From NCBI GenBank assembly GCA_002720375.1, contig PBIE01000025.1, forward strand, positions 4,795 to 41,095: a stretch of DNA of 36,301 bases, given 5' to 3'. The position numbers were made by a program, and so were the translations under genes. This stretch comes from Crocinitomicaceae bacterium (GTDB taxonomy: Bacteria > Bacteroidota > Bacteroidia > Flavobacteriales_D > Sanyastnellaceae). Positions 9,628 to 16,956 of this stretch are shown piece by piece (the stretch's first letter is position 1; every line of letters starts with the position of its first letter). The notes below the pieces were generated by a model that saw nothing but the letters and a program-made list of their open reading frames with translations, did not search any database and was not told the DNA's origin.

Positions 9628-10806
9628 TTAAAGGTACGATGCCAAAGCCCGTCGGATTGCTCCGGCTATGTAGTCCTGCTGGTCATTGGTCAATTCGGTG
9701 TGCATGGGAAGGCTCAGCACACGGTTGGTCAGGTCCTCGGTGACCGGGAGTTCAGGGGGTCTACTGGGTAAATCGGTAAATGCTTCTTGATGGTGAATTG
9801 GCTTGGGATAATAAATGCCAAAAGGGATGCCTTGGGCCTGAAGTTGGGATGCCAAGTGGTCTCGGAGTCCGGGCCCGTCACCCTTTGCGCCCAGTTTAAT
9901 CGTGTATTGATGGAACACGTGGCGCGAGCGCGGGTGGCGGTAGGGTAGGGTAATTTTCGGGTGATCGCCAAGCAGGGCATCATATCGGTCGGCTGCTTTT
10001 CTGCGCGCCGCATTGTAGTCTGCCAGGTGGGGCAGTTTGACTCCTAAAATGGCCGCTTGAATGCTGTCAAGGCGGCTGTTCATCCCGATGATTTCGTGTT
10101 CGTAACGTTGCTTCGACCCGTGGTTGCAGATCATGCGAAGGCGCTTGGCAAGGGCAGCGTCACGGGTGAAGCAAGCTCCTCCATCTCCATATGCCCCGAG
10201 GTTTTTGGAGGGGAAGAAGCTGGTGGTGCCAATTGTCCCCATGGTTCCAGCGGATTGCCATGTTTCGTCTGGAGATTGCCAGGTAGAACCGATGGCCTGT
10301 GCTGCGTCCTCTACAATGGTGAGTCCGTGCTGTTTTGCCAGCGCTTGGAGGGCTGTCATGTCTGCGCATTGTCCGTATAGATGAACTGGCATGATGACCT
10401 TGGTCTGGGGGGTCACGGCGTTGGCGACGGCGTCGGGGTCGAGCGTAAAACTGAGTGGGTCCACGTCCACCATGACCGGCGTCAGACGCAGGAGGTGAAT
10501 GACTTCCACAGTCGAGATGAAAGTAAAAGATGGCGTGATGACCTCGTCGCCTGGTCGAAGGCCCAATGCCATTAGGGCAGCCATCAGGGCATCCGTTCCA
10601 TTGGCGCAAGGCACAACGTGGATGGGCGCCGCCGCCGTGTGGCCGAGCCACTCGCCGAGAGCCAATGTGAAGTTTTTTACAGCAGGGCCATTGATGAACT
10701 GTCCTGATTGGACCACATCGAGGACGGCTTTGTCTATTTCAGATTGAATCCGCGCGTATTGTCCGCGGACGTCAACCATGTGCAGGGTGGGGGAGTCGTC
10801 GGCCAT
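9628..10806 (-). CDS. DegT/DnrJ/EryC1/StrS-family PLP sugar aminotransferase (WbpE/PorR-like)
   Basis: MVDVRGQYARIQSEIDKAVLDVVQSGQFINGPAVKNFTLALGEWLG..HVVPCANGTDALMAALMALGLRPGDEVITPSFTF..VEDAAQAIGS..SFFPSKNLGAYGDGGA. Confidence 0.93.
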   Translation of the reverse strand: MADDSPTLHMVDVRGQYARIQSEIDKAVLDVVQSGQFINGPAVKNFTLALGEWLGHTAAAPIHVVPCANGTDALMAALMALGLRPGDEVITPSFTFISTVEVIHLLRLTPVMVDVDPLSFTLDPDAVANAVTPQTKVIMPVHLYGQCADMTALQALAKQHGLTIVEDAAQAIGSTWQSPDETWQSAGTMGTIGTTSFFPSKNLGAYGDGGACFTRDAALAKRLRMICNHGSKQRYEHEIIGMNSRLDSIQAAILGVKLPHLADYNAARRKAADRYDALLGDHPKITLPYRHPRSRHVFHQYTIKLGAKGDGPGLRDHLASQLQAQGIPFGIYYPKPIHHQEAFTDLPSRPPELPVTEDLTNRVLSLPMHTELTNDQQDYIAGAIRRALASYL

Positions 10807-10938
10807 CAGGTTTGGCGAAGATACCGCCCACCGTGACTCCTCAAGTCCAACAATCTTTCGCTATTTACTTCGGTATTTTTTCGATGAAATAATATATTAT
10901 ATAGATAAAAAGGTGTATTTTGTATGATTAGAATCGTT

Positions 10939-11418
10939 ATGAACGCTATTTTCCGCTTGTCCCTTCGCGCAGCATTTGCGCTCCTCATTTGCCTCTTGAC
11001 CGGCCCAGGTCACGCGCAGGCCTTCAATCCCGATGCCAATGGAGACGGGCAGGTCGGTGCTGGCGACGTCCTCGCCGTCCTCGCGGTTTACGGTCTGCCC
11101 TTTGATGCCTCTGACTTGGTACCGAGAATTTTGCACTTTGACCCCGATACCACGGCCTCCCTTCCATTGGGTTACGACCTGTACATCGCAGAAGACTTCA
11201 CCTTCCCGTATTTGTATGTCACTGTGCCAGATGGTGAGTTCCCTGGTCAGTCCTTCAGGGTGGCTGTCGAAAAGCAGCCCGATATGGACGACCAGCAGGT
11301 GTACCTACAGGACACCCAAGGAAACTGGTTGGCCTTGGCCCGTCAATTTGAAACCAATGGCAGGTACGCTGAGCTGGTTTGGACGGGCATGCGATGGGTT
11401 TCTTCAAACTTGGACTGA
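10939..11418 (+). CDS. Small secreted protein with N-terminal dockerin/EF-hand-like half-module, otherwise unknown
   Basis: Hydrophobic signal peptide MNAIFRLSLRAAFALLICLLTGPGHAQA followed by NPDANGDGQVGAGDVLAVLAVYGLPFD. Upstream in-frame ATG at 10924 also possible. Confidence 0.75.
   Translation: MNAIFRLSLRAAFALLICLLTGPGHAQAFNPDANGDGQVGAGDVLAVLAVYGLPFDASDLVPRILHFDPDTTASLPLGYDLYIAEDFTFPYLYVTVPDGEFPGQSFRVAVEKQPDMDDQQVYLQDTQGNWLALARQFETNGRYAELVWTGMRWVSSNLD
11026..11109 (+). other. Dockerin/EF-hand-like half-module (protein domain)
   Basis: Encodes NPDANGDGQVGAGDVLAVLAVYGLPFD; DxNGDGxV..xDVL calcium-loop pattern. Confidence 0.65.
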
Positions 11419-11464
11419 ACCCCTGTTGCCATCCTTCCGTTTTTGTTTTCGACCTTCGCGCAAT

Positions 11465-11548
11465 GCCCGGATGGTGGAATTGGTAGACACGACAGACTTA
11501 AAATCTGTTGGCCCTAGGGCCGTGCGGGTTCAAGTCCCGCTCCGGGTA
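11465..11548 (+). tRNA. tRNA-Leu (anticodon TAA)
   Basis: GCCCGGA...TCCGGGT acceptor, D-arm TGGTGGAATTGGTAGACAC, anticodon stem ACAGA/TCTGT with loop CTTAAAA, long variable arm TGGCCCTAGGGCCG, T-arm GCGGGTTCAAGTCCCGC. Confidence 0.95.
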
Positions 11549-11550
11549 CA

Positions 11551-11582
11551 AAAAAGCCCCAGCCTTGCAGCTGGGGCTTTTT
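11551..11582. terminator. Bidirectional intrinsic terminator between tRNA-Leu and the giant protease gene
   Basis: AAAAAGCCCCAGC-CTTGCA-GCTGGGGCTTTTT; perfect GC stem with A/T tracts on both sides between convergent genes. Confidence 0.9.
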
Positions 11583-11603
11583 GATAGAGTCGGTCGCTGA
11601 CCC

Positions 11604-11778
11604 TCAGTCGCATTCGCCGCCGAAGACAGAAAGCATCACGAGCATGTCGGAAGTGGTTACACTGCCATCTCCATTCATGTCGTGGTTGCAGTTGGCAGGG
11701 CAGCCAAAGTCACCGAGGAGCATAAGCAAGTCCCCAATGCCGATGATTCCATCGTTGTTGAAGTCACCAAAGCATTCG
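11604..11778 (-). other. Tandem dockerin/EF-hand-like modules at the exact C-terminus of the giant protease
   Basis: CFGDFNNDGIIGIGDLLMLLGDFGCPANCNHDMNGDGSVTTSDMLVMLSVFGGECD-stop: two DxNxDGxI/V..xDxLxxLxxFG units. Confidence 0.75.
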
Positions 11779-14700
11779 TAGACCTCTTGGAAGGTCAGGC
11801 TCTGCTGCAGAATTTGTGGGTTCTCGCCGTTATTTGTCCGCGTTTGCAAATTCACTGTGAAGCTGACCTCTCCATCGGTGGTCAGTTGAGCGATGAGGAC
11901 CTGTCCGTTCGCATCAGGGAAAGCGGTGGGCTCCAAGTCAGGGTAAATGAAGACCGATCCACCATTGACATCGTCGGCCACGATAGACCCTCCGCTTCCT
12001 TCAAAGGCCGCGAAGTCCAGACCGATGGAGCTGACGTCTGCGGAATTGTCCTCGCCCCCAACGGTCAGCCAGCTGTCAAACTCGAGGAGAGGATCGACAG
12101 GTAACAATGCGGGGTTGTATCCAACCGCAAGTGGGCCACCGAGCGTATTCTGGTAGAACGTTGTCGTGGTGTTGATGGTCATGGGTACACTGTCGAACCC
12201 ATAGACCGCCACAAGTTGTTCTGTGGGATCCGCGAACTCTGCCCAGATACGATAGGTGGTCATGCCTTCCACCGTGTTTTGAGCAACCACGTCGTAGCCA
12301 ATTTGAACGAAGCTGCTTTCTGCTTGCTCGTCTTCATCGCAAATGCCGTCGTTGTCCGAGTCATTGAGGCAGTTTCCATCGCAGTCGACGTTGTCGCTTA
12401 CGGGGTAGGTGCAAGACCCATTGTCCACAGTGGCGGAGGGGCTGTAGTTGCATGCTTCAGCATCTGTGCACCCTGGGATATCACCTCCAGTGCAGGTGTT
12501 CACTGTCTCTGTGGCACCAAAGTCACCACCTGAAGCCACCACAGCACCATCGATTTCCAACGTGTAGCTGCCATCACCCCAGTCACAGCATATTCCATCA
12601 CCGAATGTATCGGTGACCGTCAAATCATAGCACCCTGCTGGTAGACATGTGGATTCCACCACAGTGCCCTCTTGACCGTCATAGGGGCCACCGGACCAAA
12701 CTTCCGAGCCGTTTTCATCGGCGAGGACCCAAGAGAACTCGCCAGGATAGTTGTCCAGAACCGTGGTCATAGTGAAGTTCACGCCTTCAGAGACACAGGA
12801 GCCATCATCGATGACAGCATCGGCATCGTAGTTGCAAGCAGCGGGGTCAGTGCAGCCGCCACATGTGCTGTTGTCACCTCCGCAGACGCCACATTCGTCA
12901 TTTTGAAGGCATGATCCATCTTCGAAGACTGCTTCCTCATCGTAATTGCAGGCCTCGGTGTCGGTACAGCCCGAGCAGGAGCTGTTGTCACCACCGCAAA
13001 CCCCACAATCGTCATTGAACAGGCAAGAGCCGTCATCCGTCGTGGCAGAAGGGTCGTAATTACAGGCAGTCTCAATGGTGCAGCCAACACAACTGTAGTC
13101 ACAATTTCCGTTGTCGATTCCTGCATCTTCATCATAGTTGCAAGCTTGCGGGTCGGTACACCCGAAGTTGATGTTGTCCGTGCAAAAGGAGACGGATTCC
13201 CCATCGCCAAAGTCACCGCCAGACGCAATGACCGTCGAATCTACTGTTAGGGTATATCCTCCGGGTTCGTAAATGCCATCTCCCCAACTGTCCAGAATAT
13301 CGAACGTGTAGCAACCGTCTCCAACGCAGATATTCTCCTCGAAGGTCTCACCTATGCTTGTGTAGGGCCCGCCATTGAGCAATATGTTACCAGTGCTATC
13401 GGATAGAGACCACGTCGTCTCGCCGGGCCATGTGTCTGTTGTGATGCTCACAGCAATGTTTATGCCTTCTCCCACACAGGATCCGTCATCTATGGTTGCA
13501 TCTTCATCATAATTACAGCTGGCAGAATCGGTGCAACCATAGCAACTGAAGTCACAAGCATTGTTGTCGAATTCGGCATCCGCATCATAGTTGCATGCTG
13601 TATTATCGGTGCAGCCATATGCACCGCCGGCACAGAAAGAAATGGATTCCCCATCTCCAAAGTCGCCTCCGGATGCCATAGAAACACCATCAATGGTCAA
13701 ATCGTAGCTTCCGGAGCCCCATCCGCAGCAAATTCCGTCTCCAAAGCTGTCATATATGTTGAAGGTGTAGCATCCATCTCCAATGCAGAAGTTCTCGATG
13801 ACAGTGCCCCCTGCTTCGCTGTAAGGACCGCCACTGGCAACTTGGGCTCCAAGGCTGTCTACCAAATTCCAGGTTGTTTCTCCTGGATAGTTGTCGAGGT
13901 TAATGGTCAAAGCGACAGCGAGACCGTCTCCCACGCAAGAGCCATCATCCAAAGTGGCGTCTGCATCGTAGTTGCAACTCTCAGGATCGGTGCAGCCGTA
14001 GCAACTGTAATCACAGTTTCCATTGTCTAGCTCGGCCTCGGCGTCATAATTACACGCAGTCTCGTCCGTACATCCATAATTACCCCCGACGCACACGGAT
14101 GTCGATTCAAGATCAGCGAATTCACCTCCGTTTACATACTCCACGCCGTCCACACTCAGGACGTAGTCTCCCACCCCATAAGCACAGCAGATGCCATCTC
14201 CGAAACTGTCAAACAACTGGAATGTGTAGCAGCCATCTCCGACGCAGAAGCTTTCTTCAATTGTTGCGCCAGCTTCCGCGTAGGGTCCACCAGAGGCGAC
14301 GGCTGCTCCGGTTGAGTCGAGCAGGTTCCAAGTGGTTTCACCAGGAAAATTGTCCAGAAGCAATGTCAATGAAAAATTAAAGCCGTCGAGCACACAGGAT
14401 CCATCATCTAAAATGGCTTCCGGGTTGAAATTACATGCCTCACTGTCTGTGCATCCTGAGCAAGTGCTGTCGTCTCCGCCGCACACCCCGCATAGGTCGA
14501 GAGCAAGACATGAACCGTCGTCTTCAATTGCCGATGGTTCAAAGTTGCAAGCTGTGCTGTCTGTGCATCCGGCAATTCCGCCACCACCGGAACCACAGAG
14601 TCCAGCAATTGTCCACGATGCGTCGTATTGGACGTTGGCTGAGGTGCTGTATCCGTTGTACAAGGAGACGGACCAACTTCCATTGCCACTGAGTCCAGTT

Positions 14701-16658
14701 CCGGTCAGGTCTAAAAAGGCGGTGTAGGTTCCGGATGTCGTTGTCTGCCAATCGGCAGGCCATAGATTAAAGTCGCCCACGCTGGTGCAACCGGCGGGGC
14801 TTGAATTGTATCCCCCGAGGGCAATGCAGCCGCCGTCTGGGCCAGTGATGGAAATGGCCAGGTCTGCAGGCCAGCTTCCGCCATTGTCTGTATTGGACCA
14901 GTTTAGATTCAGGTCCAAACTCTCAGGGGAGCCCTCAGCTTCGAAGGTGTATGATGCTGATTCTTCCTCTGCACCCAGTGTGACATCAAGTGCGCCTTCT
15001 GCATCGCAATCGCAGGGAAGGTCGTTCTGAGGCAAGATGCATGACCCATCGTCAATGGTGGCAGTTGCATCGTAATTGCAAGCCTCTTCATTCGTGCATC
15101 CTGAGCAACTGCTTCCATCGCCACCACAGATTCCACACACGTCGTCTTGCACGCAAGTTCCATTGTCCTCTGTTGCCTCTGGGTCGTAGTTGCAGGCTGT
15201 GGGATCCGTGCATCCCGCATCGGGATTGCTATTTGTGGGATAACTGTCAAGGGTGAGTTGTCCAGTTCCCAGCGGGTCGAGATAGCCTGACACCCCGACG
15301 CCCCAAGAGACGTCAAAACGTCCGTAATAATCATACGCTCCGTTGTTTACTGAGCCACTGCATGCAGCCGCACCGCCGTATAGCTGTCCGATGATTCTTT
15401 GGTTTCCATCAAAGAGGGGAGAGCCAGAAGAACCAGGTTCAGTGACACCTGCTTCCCATGCATTGATCCACCACACTTGTGCACCTCCCGCAGTAGAGGT
15501 GTAAGGTGCATCGTTTTCAAAACAGATTTTTTTGACGTCCCCGCTGGGGTGGTGAATTCCCACTGCAGAGGTCGGCGCAGATCCGCTGGCATCCCATCCG
15601 GCGTATTCCACATTGAAGTCTGCTGGCGGAGCTGAACTCAGCTCAATCAATGCCACATCGCTGTTGCCGCTGTTCACCAAAAGGGTTCCCCCGGAAATGC
15701 TTTGGTTGGTGGGGCCTGTATTTCCGTCGCAGGTGCTGCTTTCATGGTTGAAGTAGTACACCCAGCTGTTCGGGTTGCCGAGGCAGTGGTTTGCCGTCAG
15801 GAAGTAGGGCGTTCCGTCTTCCAACGTGTTGTTGACCAAAGCTCCTGTACAGACCGCAAATCCACCGTTGGTAATGAGTGCAACTGATTTCTTTTGGGTT
15901 TGCCAAGCAGCGCCTTCAGGACAGTTGACGTTGATGTTGCACGCACCAGAATTTCCAAAAGGGCCCATGTTGGCCGTGTTGGCCTCTGGGTTTTGAGGAT
16001 GGAGCAAGAGGCTCCGGTAGCCATGTACGATTTGACTGATTCGAACTTCACCTAAGCCATGCACAGACTCTGGCTCTTGATATTCCACAACAATGTGGTC
16101 ATCATTCAAAAGACCCAAAGGCAAGAATCCCCAGTCCTTCTCATTGGCTTCTGTGAAGCTTCCGAGGAATTGCGTCCGGGCTTGATTCCAAACAAACAGC
16201 TGTGCACCTGAGGGCAGATCAAAGTCCCCAAGGGTCAGACCGATGCCGGTGGCACCTTCGCAATGGATAGCCAAGCGCCAAATCCAACGGTCTTTTTCGA
16301 ATGTCCACTCTCCAGCATTGTCCAGTCCAAGGCTGACTTCACGTTCTACGCCAAATCGCCAAGGGGCTTCTTTGTATTGATCCGTAACAGCATCTTCCGC
16401 AGCCAGGACATTCAAATCCAGTGCTTCAGAAGTAAACGTTGGAATGGTGGACATGTCGATGTTCGATCCCCATTTCCAAGGCGACCCTCCTTGGGAAATT
16501 TGCGCTTGGGAGATTTGCGCGCCCATGAGCAGGACTATGGAGAGAAAGCAGTTCAGCGCGCCCAACCTAATTCGTTCGGTCGAGGCGTTTGTTGTCGCTG
16601 ATTGAAAGAAAGGGGAGCGCTGCAGGGATGCGGCGTGGAATAGAGAGCAAATTCTCAT
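11604..16658 (-). CDS. Secreted mosaic protein: trypsin-fold (lysyl endopeptidase-like) protease, P-domain-like region, 13 GCTD Cys-rich repeats, 4 GDGCYTF beta modules, C-terminal dockerin-like pair
   Basis: 1684 aa ORF. Protease motifs GTPYFLTANHCLG (His), NSDVALIEL (Asp), GVTEPGSSGSPLFDGNQRIIGQL (Ser). Repeats of the type GCTDPTACNYDPEATEDNGTC. Ends DFNNDGIIGIGDLLMLLGDFGCPANCNHDMNGDGSVTTSDMLVMLSVFGGECD. Confidence 0.9.
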   Translation of the reverse strand: MRICSLFHAASLQRSPFFQSATTNASTERIRLGALNCFLSIVLLMGAQISQAQISQGGSPWKWGSNIDMSTIPTFTSEALDLNVLAAEDAVTDQYKEAPWRFGVEREVSLGLDNAGEWTFEKDRWIWRLAIHCEGATGIGLTLGDFDLPSGAQLFVWNQARTQFLGSFTEANEKDWGFLPLGLLNDDHIVVEYQEPESVHGLGEVRISQIVHGYRSLLLHPQNPEANTANMGPFGNSGACNINVNCPEGAAWQTQKKSVALITNGGFAVCTGALVNNTLEDGTPYFLTANHCLGNPNSWVYYFNHESSTCDGNTGPTNQSISGGTLLVNSGNSDVALIELSSAPPADFNVEYAGWDASGSAPTSAVGIHHPSGDVKKICFENDAPYTSTAGGAQVWWINAWEAGVTEPGSSGSPLFDGNQRIIGQLYGGAAACSGSVNNGAYDYYGRFDVSWGVGVSGYLDPLGTGQLTLDSYPTNSNPDAGCTDPTACNYDPEATEDNGTCVQDDVCGICGGDGSSCSGCTNEEACNYDATATIDDGSCILPQNDLPCDCDAEGALDVTLGAEEESASYTFEAEGSPESLDLNLNWSNTDNGGSWPADLAISITGPDGGCIALGGYNSSPAGCTSVGDFNLWPADWQTTTSGTYTAFLDLTGTGLSGNGSWSVSLYNGYSTSANVQYDASWTIAGLCGSGGGGIAGCTDSTACNFEPSAIEDDGSCLALDLCGVCGGDDSTCSGCTDSEACNFNPEAILDDGSCVLDGFNFSLTLLLDNFPGETTWNLLDSTGAAVASGGPYAEAGATIEESFCVGDGCYTFQLFDSFGDGICCAYGVGDYVLSVDGVEYVNGGEFADLESTSVCVGGNYGCTDETACNYDAEAELDNGNCDYSCYGCTDPESCNYDADATLDDGSCVGDGLAVALTINLDNYPGETTWNLVDSLGAQVASGGPYSEAGGTVIENFCIGDGCYTFNIYDSFGDGICCGWGSGSYDLTIDGVSMASGGDFGDGESISFCAGGAYGCTDNTACNYDADAEFDNNACDFSCYGCTDSASCNYDEDATIDDGSCVGEGINIAVSITTDTWPGETTWSLSDSTGNILLNGGPYTSIGETFEENICVGDGCYTFDILDSWGDGIYEPGGYTLTVDSTVIASGGDFGDGESVSFCTDNINFGCTDPQACNYDEDAGIDNGNCDYSCVGCTIETACNYDPSATTDDGSCLFNDDCGVCGGDNSSCSGCTDTEACNYDEEAVFEDGSCLQNDECGVCGGDNSTCGGCTDPAACNYDADAVIDDGSCVSEGVNFTMTTVLDNYPGEFSWVLADENGSEVWSGGPYDGQEGTVVESTCLPAGCYDLTVTDTFGDGICCDWGDGSYTLEIDGAVVASGGDFGATETVNTCTGGDIPGCTDAEACNYSPSATVDNGSCTYPVSDNVDCDGNCLNDSDNDGICDEDEQAESSFVQIGYDVVAQNTVEGMTTYRIWAEFADPTEQLVAVYGFDSVPMTINTTTTFYQNTLGGPLAVGYNPALLPVDPLLEFDSWLTVGGEDNSADVSSIGLDFAAFEGSGGSIVADDVNGGSVFIYPDLEPTAFPDANGQVLIAQLTTDGEVSFTVNLQTRTNNGENPQILQQSLTFQEVYECFGDFNNDGIIGIGDLLMLLGDFGCPANCNHDMNGDGSVTTSDMLVMLSVFGGECD
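12400..15225 (-). repeat. Protein-level Cys-rich repeat array, 13 copies of GCTDxxACNYxxxAxxDDGSC, interspersed with CGVCGGDxSxC linkers and beta modules
   Basis: Counted by eye in the translation: GCTDPTACNYDPEATEDNGTC, GCTNEEACNYDATATIDDGSC, GCTDSTACNFEPSAIEDDGSC, GCTDSEACNFNPEAILDDGSC, GCTDETACNYDAEAELDNGNC, GCTDPESCNYDADATLDDGSC, GCTDNTACNYDADAEFDNNAC, GCTDSASCNYDEDATIDDGSC, GCTDPQACNYDEDAGIDNGNC, GCTIETACNYDPSATTDDGSC, GCTDTEACNYDEEAVFEDGSC, GCTDPAACNYDADAVIDDGSC, GCTDAEACNYSPSATVDNGSC. Outer bounds approximate. Confidence 0.9.
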
Positions 16659-16771
16659 GGTTTAATTGGTTCTTCTGGCAGAAGGTTCTGGCTTTGTCAA
16701 GATGCATCGGAAAAAGGGCATTTGCTACATTATTATACTGAATGATTTCAGGTCTTTTGTTCTTGGCTCGG

Positions 16772-16801
16772 TTGTAGACGATGTGTTTTGGTGTAAATTT
16801 G
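16772..16801 (+). promoter_or_regulatory. Bacteroidota primary-sigma-type promoter for tRNA-Gly
   Basis: TTG (16772-16774) - 19 nt - TAAATTTG (16794-16801), an exact match to TTG-N19-TAnnTTTG, 11 nt upstream of the tRNA 5' end. Confidence 0.7.
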
Positions 16802-16812
16802 CCGTCGCAAAA

Positions 16813-16885
16813 GCGAGAATAGCTCAGTTGGTAGAGCACAACCTTGCCAAGGTTGGGGTCGCGAGTTCGAGTCTCGTTTCTCGCT
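16813..16885 (+). tRNA. tRNA-Gly (anticodon GCC)
   Basis: GCGAGAA...TTCTCGC acceptor, AGCTCAGTTGGTAGAGC D-arm, anticodon stem CAACC/GGTTG with loop TTGCCAA, T-arm GCGAGTTCGAGTCTCGT. Confidence 0.95.
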
Positions 16886-16889
16886 CAGT

Positions 16890-16922
16890 AAAAAGGGCTT
16901 CCGACACCGGAAGCCCTTTTTT
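16890..16922. terminator. Bidirectional intrinsic terminator between tRNA-Gly and waaA
   Basis: AAAAAGGGCTTCCG-ACAC-CGGAAGCCCTTTTTT between convergent genes. Confidence 0.9.
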
Positions 16923-16956
16923 AATCAAGGATTTTGCCCTTGGCAATTGATTGAGT

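Noticed and set aside
11465-11583. tRNA-Leu 3' end as a phage/ICE attachment site
   Set aside because: No integrase, no second partial copy of the tRNA 3' end noticed in the window, and the downstream sequence is a standard terminator.
12400-15225. Periodic repeats considered as a CRISPR array
   Set aside because: Periodicity is in-frame protein repetition (GCTD/beta modules), divergent at the DNA level, with no identical direct repeats plus unique spacers and no cas genes.
16666-16950. 94-aa plus-strand ORF across tRNA-Gly
   Set aside because: Runs through the promoter, tRNA-Gly and terminator; not a credible CDS.
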